Positions 45,842-54,837 of a stretch of 64,000 nt of DNA are shown piece after piece. The stretch is from the NCBI GenBank assembly GCA_043758775.1, contig JAYVMU010000015.1, positions 1 through 64,000 on the forward strand, read 5' to 3'. Made by a program: the position numbers and the translations under genes. This stretch comes from JACMMS01 sp043758775 (GTDB taxonomy: Bacteria > Pseudomonadota > Gammaproteobacteria > Burkholderiales > Methylophilaceae). The notes beneath the pieces were generated by a model. That model made no database searches. It was not told where the DNA came from and was given only the letters and a program-made list of their open reading frames with translations. Position 1 is the stretch's first letter. Each line of letters opens with the position of its first letter.

Positions 45842-46715
45842 TTACCAAGTACGTTTAACGTAAAACCATAACTTTTGTTCATTTAGGTCTCTGCCATCAG
45901 CTGCAACATAGTAAGCTTCATTTTTAACTGCAAAAGTATTTGTATAGGTTGCACCAGCATTAAAACCATCTATAGGTTTTCCAGCACTAGGTAAACTAAA
46001 GTCTCTGTTCAAACCAATCGCATAATCACCTTCGCTACCTTGAAGATGAGGTGTGTGTTCATACCCAACTTTTGCCATAAAGTTTAAGTTAGCAATTGGT
46101 AATTGGTAATTGACTCTCAACTCATTGTAAGTAGCATTTTTTGTACCACGGTTTCCAGTAACATTAAAATTATTATCTGTTTGATCTTGACCATAATAAT
46201 CTGTTAATACGTTGTAGTATGTGTATGTAAACCATTTGTAAGATAGTGCAATTGATGCTTCAAAGCTATCTTGACTATGTCCATTGATTGATTTATGACC
46301 TTCCCAGTATTTGTAGTAATTACCTAAGAAATTAACACCAAAACCATTATCAAACGTGTGTGCATAACCACCATAAAAGTCATTTTCTAAGTGATTACCT
46401 CTTGCACCTGTTGTATCGTTTGCTCCAAATGCATAAGGATCTAAATTAGAAAGCCAAGTACCCAAGTAAAAACCACTGCTATGTGCCCAATCAATACCAC
46501 CTTGTAATGCTGGGCCACCTGTATAATCAACGCCACGAAACATATAGTTACTGTACAAACCTAGGTTATAAGTAAGTGTATACGGTGGCGCTGGCTCTGC
46601 AGGCGCAACTGCTACAGGTGCTACTGTTTCATCAGCATGTGCAAGACTCATGCCCAATAGCAATGGCGTGGCGCAAAGCGCTGCCAATAAATGCTTAATT
46701 TAAGACTTTATTCAT
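45842..46715 (-). CDS. TorF/TIGR02001 family putative porin with a one-base frameshift in the signal peptide
   Basis: The body of about 280 codons is an outer-membrane protein of the TIGR02001 (TorF-like) family: YTLTYNLGLYSNYMFRGVDY early in the mature part, then alternating beta strands rich in Tyr and Trp, and a C-terminal aromatic residue (YVKRTW). The likely original start is the ATG at 46715, with AGGG seven bases ahead. From it the frame reads MNKVLN and stops. Removing one T from the AAATTAAG run (46697-46704) joins it to HLLAALCATPLLLGMSLAHA, a perfect signal peptide. As the sequence stands only a TTG at 46687 can start the frame, giving a signal peptide without its positive end. Recent inactivation, weak expression or a base error are all possible. 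Confidence 0.8.
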
Positions 46716-47020
46716 ATCGTTACCCTTTTTTTTAACAGTTGTCTTTTGAAATTAATTTTGCTGATACTGCAATTAAATGGTTATAAAGCACTGTTTAAAC
46801 ATTTTTTATTAACGTATTCAACGATACATTAAATATCTAAACAAAAAACGAATTCAAGCAAATTATTAATACGGTTTTATTTAACCTGATTAATTACAGC
46901 AGGTCTAGCTAGCACCTATCCAATAGCAACGGCAGTATATTCAATTACGACTTTTTGATAATTTATTTATTTACTTGTTGTAAATTAACAACAAATATTA
47001 GTTGTATGTATTTTTTTGAC
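46716..47020. other. AT-rich spacer upstream of the porin gene
   Basis: About 300 bases between the porin start and the end of the RND operon hold no gene that I can support. The stretch is very AT-rich, with several short A and T runs, and must carry the minus-strand porin promoter. No box stands out clearly. Confidence 0.5.
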
Positions 47021-47054
47021 ACACTTTAGTTGCACCTAAGTACAACTAAAGTGT
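47021..47054 (-). terminator. Stem-loop after the RND operon
   Basis: A perfect 12-bp inverted repeat (ACACTTTAGTTG / CAACTAAAGTGT, 10-base loop) lies 17 bases past the stop of the membrane fusion protein gene. There is no T run after it on the minus strand, so it may be a mRNA-stabilising hairpin or a Rho-assisted terminator. On the plus strand its left side is TTTTTTTGAC. Confidence 0.55.
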
Positions 47055-47070
47055 TGCTTGAAATTAGTTA

Positions 47071-48261
47071 CTACTTTTTAGCAGTGGGCGTTGCATCCAC
47101 TTGTTTTTGAGGGGTTTCCACAACATGAACCAGTTCACCATCAGTAAGCCCGTCGGCCGGACTGGCAATCACGCGATCTTGCGCTGTTATGCCTGAGTCT
47201 AATTCAATTATTTTGCCTAAATCACGCGCGATGGTGACAGTTTTCAACAGCACTTTACTTTCCGCATTGACAGTGGCAATTTGCAAGCCAGATTTATCAA
47301 AAATAAGTGCGCTTGCAGGAATACTAAAAGTTGCAATGTTACTCGCCTGGTGTAAGCTAACATTAGCAAAACTACCGGGTAATAGCTCACCAGCAGCGTT
47401 ATTAACTATAAGTTGTATTAACGTTGTACCCGAAGCCACATCTACCGCACGTGATAATGACTCAACTGTAGCAGTATAGATTTTGCCGGGATATTCCGGC
47501 AATCTAATATCTGCTTTTGTACCAAGCTTGATACTGGTCACATAGTTCTGTGGCACATTGACGTATAAACGTAGCTTGTGTGTATCCGAAACTTCAAACA
47601 GCGCTGGACCAGTTCCGCCCCCAGCATTGATCAATGCACCGGTATCTGTATCACGTGCAGTCACCATTCCATCAAACGGCGCAACAACTCTGGCAAAGTT
47701 TTTGGTAGCAATTAAACGATCAACATTGGCCTGCGCAGACTTTACCATCGCCTGCTTTGTCGTGTAGTCACTAGTTCTATCGTCTACCTCTTGATGTGAC
47801 ACTGAATTGCTACTCAGCATCTCTTGCCAGCGTTTAGCAGTGATTTTTGCAAGCTCAGCATTGGCTTGTGCACTAGCCAAATCAGCCCTGGCTTGCAAAA
47901 GCTGCTGGTCTAAATCTGGCGTTTCAATTTCAGCTAATAACTGACCTACTTTTACTTTGCCACCGATATCAACTTTCCAACTCTTCAGATACCCACTGAC
48001 ACGTGCATAAATTGGCGCACGTGTATAAGCCTCAAGCCTGCCTGGGAGGTCTAATGTAGCTACCGAACCACTATTGTTAGCCTTGATGATGCTAACACTC
48101 AGTATTGCTTGTTCCTGAGTCCAATGTTTAAGTTTTTCATCACTACTTGCCCGGCTGGTAATACCAATCACCACGATAACTGCGGCAATAAATGCAACTA
48201 CAATTCCACTAATGCGCAGAGCACGACCTAGCTTATTGGGTGTAGATTGTTCAGATTGCAT
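47071..48261 (-). CDS. RND efflux pump periplasmic adaptor (membrane fusion protein)
   Basis: This 396-residue protein has an N-terminal membrane helix (SGIVVAFIAAVIVVIGI, about 14-32) and no lipobox. It then has a lipoyl/barrel-sandwich part (APIYARVSGYLKSWKVDIGGKVKVG), a coiled-coil hairpin (LLQARADLASAQANAELAKITAKRWQEM), and beta-barrel and membrane-proximal parts. It bridges the inner-membrane pump to an outer-membrane channel. It overlaps the end of the pump gene by 11 bases, so the pump is first in the operon, the reverse of acrAB order. No TolC-like gene is near. Confidence 0.92.
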   Translation of the reverse strand: MQSEQSTPNKLGRALRISGIVVAFIAAVIVVIGITSRASSDEKLKHWTQEQAILSVSIIKANNSGSVATLDLPGRLEAYTRAPIYARVSGYLKSWKVDIGGKVKVGQLLAEIETPDLDQQLLQARADLASAQANAELAKITAKRWQEMLSSNSVSHQEVDDRTSDYTTKQAMVKSAQANVDRLIATKNFARVVAPFDGMVTARDTDTGALINAGGGTGPALFEVSDTHKLRLYVNVPQNYVTSIKLGTKADIRLPEYPGKIYTATVESLSRAVDVASGTTLIQLIVNNAAGELLPGSFANVSLHQASNIATFSIPASALIFDKSGLQIATVNAESKVLLKTVTIARDLGKIIELDSGITAQDRVIASPADGLTDGELVHVVETPQKQVDATPTAKK

Positions 48262-51200
48262 TTAAATCTCCGATAGTAGTATTGGCTGCTGTTTGTTTCT
48301 GATAGCGCCTATGAACGATGCTAAAAACCACGGGGACAAAAATTAAAGTGGCAATAGTAGCAAATAACAAACCGCCAATAACGGCACGACCTAGCGGTGC
48401 ATTTTGTTCGCCACCATCTCCAAGCCCCAAAGCCATGGGCGCCATGCCGATAATCATGGCGAGCGCTGTCATCAATACTGGGCGGAAACGTACATAGCCA
48501 GCCTCTAGCGCTGCGGCAGTAGCGTCACCCAGTTCATCCAGCTTCTCTCGTGCAAAGCTAATCACTAGTACACTGTTTGCCGTTGCCACACCCATACACA
48601 TGATAGCGCCGGTTAATGCAGGTACAGAGAGTGGTGTGTAAGTCACGAATAGCATCCAAATGATGCCAGCAATTGCTGCCGGTAAGGCGGTAATAATCAC
48701 GAAGGGGTCACTCCATGACTGGAAGTTGACCACAATCAATAAATAGATCAATACAATCGCTCCTAGCAAGCCAAACAGCAAGCCTGAAAAAGCGCTATTC
48801 ATAGTTTTAACCTGTCCTAGTAGTTCAACCTTGGTACCTTTCGGCACGTCGCCAGCAGTGTCGTCGATAATCTTGCGAATATCTTTAGCTACGGCACCTA
48901 AGTCCCGACCTTGCGTAGTCGCGTTAATTTGTACCATAGACTGGATATCATACTGGCTTACCACCGCATTGCCATTGCCACGTGTAAAAGTAGCTAATGC
49001 ACCTAAAGTTTGTGATGTTTGACTGTTAATCTGACTATTAGCTCCACTAATGGGCAAATTAGCCAATGCAGAAAGTGAGTTTAGCTTATATTGTGGCGTT
49101 TGCATTACGATAGGATACGACACGCCATTCGTTGGATTAAGCCAGAAGGTGGGTGAAACCTGCGAGCTGCCAGCTAGGTTAACTACTAGGCTATTTGTCA
49201 AGTCACGCGGTGTTATGCCAACCTCTTGCGCACGGGTGCGATCAATGTTGATATCAAATAATGGGCTCTGGCGTGATTGTTGTATCCGCACATCAGCAAT
49301 GCCTGGAACCTGTCGAATCTTAGTAATCAGCTTGTTAGCATAGTCAAAATTAGCATCTAGCTTACCGCCACGAATCTGTAAATCGATAGGAGCTGGTGAG
49401 CCGAAATTAAGAATTTGACTCACGATATCAGCCGGTGGAAAAGAGAAAGTGGTTCCTGGAAATTGTTTGGGTAGCCTTTCACGCAAAGTACGTACATAAT
49501 TTGCCGTAGGTGGGTGGCCTTTTTTTAATGCAATTTGTATATCGCCATCTTGCGAGCCAATCAAACCTGTGTTGTTGTAGGTCATATTGATACTACTAAT
49601 TGGTATACCGATGTTATCCACCAGCGTTTCTATTTGATGCTCTGGAATCACCTGTTTAATTGCTTTCTCAATGTCAGCAAAACGTGCTGCGGTTTCTTCT
49701 ACCCGAGTACCAACAGGCACACGCGCATGCATCAGAATTTGCCCTGTATCGACTGCGGGAAAGAAATTACGACCAAGAAAAGGTATCAGCGCTCCAGTTA
49801 ACAGCACAACCAACATAAAACCAAGTACAAAAGTGCGCCTGTGCTTGATTGCTAACTCAAGCAAGCCGCGATAGCCCAAACGCAAACGTTCAAATCTATC
49901 TTCAAAAGCTTGTTGAAAACGAATCAATGGATTACTTGACCTTGGTAAGACAATATAGTGGCCATGCTCATCGACATGCGGTGCATGCTTTCTGAGCAGA
50001 TATTTCGCCATCGTTGGTACCAAAGTACGCGATAGGATGAACGAACTGACCATGGCGAACATCACAGCTTCAGCCATCGGCACAAACAAGTAGCGCGACA
50101 CACCTTCTAAAAAGAACATCGGCACAAACACAATACAGATACACAATAATGAAACAAAAGCGGGCGTCACAATTTGTGCAGCACCATCCATAATCGATGC
50201 TTCAACTTCTTTGCCATGCTCCAAGTGCCACTCGATACTTTCAATGGTCACGGTCGCATCATCCACCAGAATACCTACCGCCAGTGCAAGCCCGCCCAAA
50301 GTCATAATATTGAGTGTCTCACCTATACTTGCCAGCCCGACAATGGCGCCCAATATAGACAAGGGGATTGAGATGGCGATAATCACTGTAGAGCGCCAGC
50401 TTCCAAGAAATAAAAGTATCATCAAACTGGTAAGCGCCGCCGCAATGACGCCTTCTACTGCTACACCGCTAATAGCAGCACGGACAAATATAGACTGATC
50501 GTTAATAGGCGAAACAATCAGCTCATCAGGCAAGGATGGTTTAATCTCTTTCAGTTTAGCTTTAATGCCAGACACAATATCCAAAGTTGAAGTTGCACCA
50601 TTCTTAAGTATTGACATCAATACCGAACGACCGCCATCTACATGTACCACGTTGGTTTGTGGTGGATTACCATCGCGCACCTGTGCGACATCATGCATGT
50701 AAATTGTGGCGCCGTTCACAACTTTAATTGGTAGATTATTTAAGTCTTCAATGGCTAAAACCGAATTATTGAGACGCAACGTATATTCATAACTGCCTAT
50801 TTTTTCTGTCCCCACAGGCAAAATAAGGTTCTGTGCAGCCAGAGCATTTGCCACATCTTGTGCAGACAAGCCGCGCGCATGGATAGCCGATGGGTCAAGG
50901 TCAATTTGCACTTGACGTGTTTTGCCACCGAATGGGTAAGGAATTGCAGCACCAGGCACCGTCACAAGGCGTGTGCGTATGATATTAAGGCCTAAATCGG
51001 CCAAATTCTGTTCTGACATGCCTTTGCCTGAAAGCGCAACTTGCAAAATCGGCACAGTAGAAGCACTATAATTAAGAATCAGTGGTGGCGTTGTACCTGC
51101 TGGCATCGACTTAGTCACAACTTGTGAGACAGCCGTGACTTGAGCGTTAGCCGTGGCGATATTGACGCCAGGTTGGAAATAAATTTTAACAATACCAAAA

Positions 51201-51466
51201 CCATTGTATGAATTGGCTTCAATATGCTCAATATCATTCACTGTTGTCGTTAATACGCGCTCATAAATAGTCGTGATACGCCCTGCCATCTCATCTGGTG
51301 GCAAACCTGTATATTGCCAAGCTACAGCAATCACTGGAATTCTGATTTCAGGGAAAATATCGACTGGGGTACGCAACGCTGCTAACGTTCCGATGATAAT
51401 CAGCAATAGCGCCATTACCACAAAGGTGTATGGACGCTTTAAAGCAATGCCTACAATTCCTACCAT
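48251..51466 (-). CDS. RND efflux pump inner-membrane transporter (AcrB/HAE family)
   Basis: This 1071-residue proton-driven pump has twelve spans, with the first near 12-30 (YTFVVMALLLIIIGTLAAL), two large periplasmic loops, and the TM4 motif LAVGILVDDATVTIE with the acidic pair needed for proton transfer. The closing family motifs are RFRPVLMTALAMIIGMAPMAL and GGLLFATIATLIFVPVVFSIV. The Asp-Ile-Phe-Pro box (VDIFPEI) is at the first loop. The substrate cannot be told. The divergent MarR gene is the probable local regulator. Confidence 0.94.
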   Translation of the reverse strand: MVGIVGIALKRPYTFVVMALLLIIIGTLAALRTPVDIFPEIRIPVIAVAWQYTGLPPDEMAGRITTIYERVLTTTVNDIEHIEANSYNGFGIVKIYFQPGVNIATANAQVTAVSQVVTKSMPAGTTPPLILNYSASTVPILQVALSGKGMSEQNLADLGLNIIRTRLVTVPGAAIPYPFGGKTRQVQIDLDPSAIHARGLSAQDVANALAAQNLILPVGTEKIGSYEYTLRLNNSVLAIEDLNNLPIKVVNGATIYMHDVAQVRDGNPPQTNVVHVDGGRSVLMSILKNGATSTLDIVSGIKAKLKEIKPSLPDELIVSPINDQSIFVRAAISGVAVEGVIAAALTSLMILLFLGSWRSTVIIAISIPLSILGAIVGLASIGETLNIMTLGGLALAVGILVDDATVTIESIEWHLEHGKEVEASIMDGAAQIVTPAFVSLLCICIVFVPMFFLEGVSRYLFVPMAEAVMFAMVSSFILSRTLVPTMAKYLLRKHAPHVDEHGHYIVLPRSSNPLIRFQQAFEDRFERLRLGYRGLLELAIKHRRTFVLGFMLVVLLTGALIPFLGRNFFPAVDTGQILMHARVPVGTRVEETAARFADIEKAIKQVIPEHQIETLVDNIGIPISSINMTYNNTGLIGSQDGDIQIALKKGHPPTANYVRTLRERLPKQFPGTTFSFPPADIVSQILNFGSPAPIDLQIRGGKLDANFDYANKLITKIRQVPGIADVRIQQSRQSPLFDINIDRTRAQEVGITPRDLTNSLVVNLAGSSQVSPTFWLNPTNGVSYPIVMQTPQYKLNSLSALANLPISGANSQINSQTSQTLGALATFTRGNGNAVVSQYDIQSMVQINATTQGRDLGAVAKDIRKIIDDTAGDVPKGTKVELLGQVKTMNSAFSGLLFGLLGAIVLIYLLIVVNFQSWSDPFVIITALPAAIAGIIWMLFVTYTPLSVPALTGAIMCMGVATANSVLVISFAREKLDELGDATAAALEAGYVRFRPVLMTALAMIIGMAPMALGLGDGGEQNAPLGRAVIGGLLFATIATLIFVPVVFSIVHRRYQKQTAANTTIGDLNAI

Positions 51467-51607
51467 GCATATTCCCTAAAATTTAGATGCTATTACGTAT
51501 ACATAAGCATTACTTTTGATTTATCTACATGATAAATAGGCTGATCAATACCATTGATTTTATTGATAAAACAATCAGTTAGCGATAATTAAATGTTTAT
51601 AGCTGCA

Positions 51608-51636
51608 TTGACAATTACTGCATATGCAGTATTATA
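51608..51636 (+). promoter_or_regulatory. marR promoter with a 16-bp palindromic operator between -35 and -10
   Basis: A perfect TTGACA (51608-51613) and an ATTATA/TATTAT box (51630-51636) are 16-17 bases apart. The space between them is filled by a perfect 16-bp palindrome, TACTGCATATGCAGTA (51616-51631). A dimeric MarR protein bound there would block RNA polymerase directly, so this is a strong candidate autoregulatory operator. The predicted transcript start falls close to the ATG at 51642. Confidence 0.75.
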
Positions 51637-51641
51637 CACAA

Positions 51642-52136
51642 ATGAACAAAGATAAAACAATTAATAGCGCAGAAAATAATGGCGACCTACCTAATTTTTA
51701 TAGTGGGCATAATTATGTGATTGAAGAGTCTATCGGTTATTTAATTAAGCAAGCGCAAATTGCCTTGCATCGCACCATTGATAACAAAATGGCAGCACTT
51801 GATTTAACCGCTTTACAATGGGCTCCCTTGATGCTGCTGGCCTACGGCACAGGCCGCACCGCAGCAGAGCTGTCGCGTTGCAGTGGTGTAGAAACTAGCA
51901 CGATGACACGCATGCTAGACCGCTTGGAGACTAAGGGGCTACTTAGCAGAAAACGTAGCGCAAATGACCGGCGAGTAATTTTTCTTGAGCTGACTAAAGA
52001 AGGAAAAGAGTTAGTATCTAAAGTCCCCTTTTTGATTGCCGAAGGCTTCAACTTCCATCTGCGCGGCTTTAGCAAGCAAGAAGTGGACACACTTAAATCA
52101 TTATTAAGACGAATTACCGCCAATACAGAAGATTAG
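51642..52136 (+). CDS. MarR family transcription regulator
   Basis: This encodes about 164 residues from the ATG at 51642. The in-frame ATG at 51624 lies inside the promoter and operator and would not be in the message. The winged-helix core shows TALQWAPLMLLAYGTGRTAAELSR, the recognition helix CSGVETSTMTRMLDRLETKGLL and the wing SRKRSANDRRVIFLELTKEGKEL. No ribosome site precedes 51642 and the predicted transcript starts there, so a leaderless message is possible. It is divergent from the RND pump operon and probably represses both. Confidence 0.9.
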   Translation: MNKDKTINSAENNGDLPNFYSGHNYVIEESIGYLIKQAQIALHRTIDNKMAALDLTALQWAPLMLLAYGTGRTAAELSRCSGVETSTMTRMLDRLETKGLLSRKRSANDRRVIFLELTKEGKELVSKVPFLIAEGFNFHLRGFSKQEVDTLKSLLRRITANTED

Positions 52137-52152
52137 GCATTATTGAAGCCTA

Positions 52153-52199
52153 AGTTTGATTAAAGCCATAGTTCGACGAACTCGATGGCAAATCAAACT
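52153..52199. repeat. Long imperfect inverted repeat between marR and cphA
   Basis: Three nested stems form one hairpin: AGTTTGATT / AATCAAACT outside, GCCAT / ATGGC in the middle and AGTTCG / CGAACT inside. It lies between two convergent stop codons and probably ends or protects both messages. There is no T run, so it is not a classical Rho-independent terminator. Confidence 0.7.
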
Positions 52200-52203
52200 C
52201 CAC

Positions 52204-54774
52204 TCAGCTTGTGCTGGCTCGCTGCGCTATATGTGCCAATGCCTCATCAATTTGATCGATTAGAATCAAGCATAAGTCGCCATCACTCAAACGTGACAGT
52301 GCAGTATCAATAGCTAAAAATTCACCACGAACTTCATCTATTTTTGTCGTACGTTCCGCATTAATCAAGCCATTTTGTAAAAGCTGCAACACCTCACCAT
52401 CAGTACGCCCACGCTGGCATTGGTCTTGGTACAAAATGATTTCGTCAAAAACATCGCCTAAAATCTCCGTTTGGCGACTGATGTCGATGTCGCGACGATC
52501 ACCTGCACCGCTGATAACAACGAAACGACGTTTTGCCGGTATGGTTTCAATGGCCGAAACCAGCGCAAGTATCGCATCAGGATTATGGCCATAGTCGGCA
52601 ATGACGCTGGCACCGCGATAATCAAAGAAATTGAATCGGCCTGGGGTCGTTTGCACATCACTGACAAAGGATGCGATCCCCCTACGTATCGTATCCCAGT
52701 CAACATTCAAAGCCCAGGCTGCACCAATAGCAGCCATCACATTTTCAATTTGAAAACCTATCGTACCGTTTCGGGTGATTGGAATCTCTGCCAGATCAAA
52801 ATGTTGCTCAAGCTGATTCTGTGATGCCACAATAAAGCCATTTTCAACATACACTACACGGCGGCCTTGTGCACGATGGGTGTCCATTAATGGATGATGG
52901 CGATTATGGGTAAAGAAGGTAATCGAACTAGGACAGGCACTCGCCATGCCAGCTGTCATAGAGTCAGCTGCATTAAGTATCGCCATGCCATCTGGCGCGA
53001 CGTTCTCCACGACCACACGCTTCACCACGGCCAGATCTTCTACGGTAGTGATGTAATTCAAGCCTAAATGATCGCCTACACCAATGTTGGTAACAACAGC
53101 GACGTTACAGCGATCAAATGCTAAACCCTCACGCAGTACACCACCACGTGCAGTCTCAAACACAGCAGCATCCACATCCGGGTGCATCAATACATTACGT
53201 GCACTTTTAGGACCACTACAATCGCCTGTGTCAATGCGCTGACCTTGAATGTAAACACCGTCGGAGTTGGTCATGCCCACCCGCAAACCTTGACAGCCAA
53301 GAATATGTGCAATCAACCGTACCGTGGTGGTTTTGCCATTGGTTCCAGCTACCGCGACTAAGGGTATCCGCCCATTTTCGTCAGCAGCAAACATAGTTGA
53401 AACAATGGCTGCACCAACGGCGCGCGCTTTACCAAACGAAGGCTGCAAGTGCATGCGTAACCCTGGCGCCGCATTCACCTCAACAATACCACCTCCTTGT
53501 TGTTTAAGTGGCTGGAGCACGCTGCCACACACCACATCAACACCACAAATGTCCAAGCCAACCATTTGCGCGGCTGCCACAGCAGTCGCTGCTAATTCAG
53601 GATGTACGTCATCAGTCACATCGGTAGCAGTACCGCCAGTGCTTAAATTGGCATTATTACGTAGAATGACCCGCGCACCTTTGCTCGGCACTGAATCAAC
53701 CGTTAGATTTTGCTCACTCAAACTGGCTAAAGCGATATCATCAATCTGGATCTTCGTCAGCGAAGTTGCGTGTCCAGTGCCACGCCGTGGATCATTGTTG
53801 ACTTGCTCGACTAGTGCCTGAACGCTCTTTACACCATCACCAATGACCAATGGCGGTTCTCGTCTGGCTGCCGCTACTAACTGGTCGCCCACGACCAATA
53901 AACGGAAATCACTGCCGGGAATAAATTTTTCAATCAGCACTTCCGCACTTCGTTCTGTGGCTGCAGCATAAGCAATATTGAGTTGCTCACGCGTATGAAT
54001 GTTGACTGTGACACCCTTGCCCTGATTTCCGTCTTTTGGTTTAACTACAACTGGCCCGGCTATTTCAGACATGGCCAGCCATGCGTCTTCAACATCAGAC
54101 ACTTCTCTACCATAAGGAACAGGCAAACTGGCAGCATCAAGCAACATTTTGGTCAGTTCTTTATCTTGAGCAATGGCTTCAGCAATAGCACTACTGCGGT
54201 CTGTTTCCGCGGCCTGGATACGGCGCTGCCGACTACCCCAGCCAAATTGTACCAAACTACCTTCGGTCAATCGACGGAAAGGAATACCCCTTGCTGTCGC
54301 GGCCTGCACGATAGCCCCAGTACTGGGTCCCAAGCGCACATCCTCATCTAAATCTTTCAACTCGGCTATGGCAGCGTCAAGATCAAATGCAGTATCTGCC
54401 ACAGCCGCCTGGCATAGTTGCTGCGCTAGTTTGAGCGCCTGACGGCCAACGTCCTCTTCGCTATACTCAAATATCACTTGAAACACACCTGGCTCTTGCG
54501 TTGCCACGGTAAGGCTGAATGTCACAGGGCAGCCAGACTGCGCTTGAAGGTCGAGTGTAGCTACTTCCAGCACATGCGCCATCGATACCGCTTCAACATG
54601 CCCCATTTTCTGTAGCAAGCCAATTTCTGGGAAGCGTTCTCGAAGCCGCGACTCAAAACCATTAATGTTACTAATACAGCATTCTTCATCCGAGCAAGAT
54701 ACGATAGCTTCGATAGAGGTATGCCGGCTCCACAAATTTGGGCCGCGTAGCGCACGTACACGTGTGACTTCCAT
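52204..54774 (-). CDS. cphA: Cyanophycin synthetase (full catalytic C-terminus)
   Basis: This encodes about 856 residues. The ATG at 54774 is preferred to the TTG at 54777 (AAGGA lies ahead). It polymerises Asp and Arg into cyanophycin, a nitrogen store. Domains: a short divergent N-terminal domain (1-150); an ATP-grasp domain (VVVKPKDGNQGKGV, EVLIEKFIPGSDFRLLVV, IVEVNAAPGLRMHL); and a Mur-ligase-like domain with P-loop AVAGTNGKTTT, FETARGGVLREGLAFD, and the C-terminal lobe VIADYGHNPDAI. The ATP-grasp adds Asp to the backbone and the Mur part adds Arg in known CphA. The N-terminal helix that reads EHVTLELQ in the upstream paralogue reads EVATLDLQ here, so its His is lost. It follows the paralogue by 60 bases. 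Confidence 0.92.
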   Translation of the reverse strand: MEVTRVRALRGPNLWSRHTSIEAIVSCSDEECCISNINGFESRLRERFPEIGLLQKMGHVEAVSMAHVLEVATLDLQAQSGCPVTFSLTVATQEPGVFQVIFEYSEEDVGRQALKLAQQLCQAAVADTAFDLDAAIAELKDLDEDVRLGPSTGAIVQAATARGIPFRRLTEGSLVQFGWGSRQRRIQAAETDRSSAIAEAIAQDKELTKMLLDAASLPVPYGREVSDVEDAWLAMSEIAGPVVVKPKDGNQGKGVTVNIHTREQLNIAYAAATERSAEVLIEKFIPGSDFRLLVVGDQLVAAARREPPLVIGDGVKSVQALVEQVNNDPRRGTGHATSLTKIQIDDIALASLSEQNLTVDSVPSKGARVILRNNANLSTGGTATDVTDDVHPELAATAVAAAQMVGLDICGVDVVCGSVLQPLKQQGGGIVEVNAAPGLRMHLQPSFGKARAVGAAIVSTMFAADENGRIPLVAVAGTNGKTTTVRLIAHILGCQGLRVGMTNSDGVYIQGQRIDTGDCSGPKSARNVLMHPDVDAAVFETARGGVLREGLAFDRCNVAVVTNIGVGDHLGLNYITTVEDLAVVKRVVVENVAPDGMAILNAADSMTAGMASACPSSITFFTHNRHHPLMDTHRAQGRRVVYVENGFIVASQNQLEQHFDLAEIPITRNGTIGFQIENVMAAIGAAWALNVDWDTIRRGIASFVSDVQTTPGRFNFFDYRGASVIADYGHNPDAILALVSAIETIPAKRRFVVISGAGDRRDIDISRQTEILGDVFDEIILYQDQCQRGRTDGEVLQLLQNGLINAERTTKIDEVRGEFLAIDTALSRLSDGDLCLILIDQIDEALAHIAQRASTS

Positions 54775-54837
54775 CAAACAGTCTTCCTTATTTTAATCAA
54801 TGCTGAATGTGTAGGAATACTAATGGTGAGTTCAAAC

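Noticed and set aside
51624..51641. Upstream ATG as the start of the MarR gene
   Set aside because: It lies inside the predicted promoter and operator, so it should not be in the transcript.
53324..53821. 165-codon open frame on the plus strand opposite cphA
   Set aside because: It lies wholly inside a conserved coding region on the other strand and has no domain or ribosome site.
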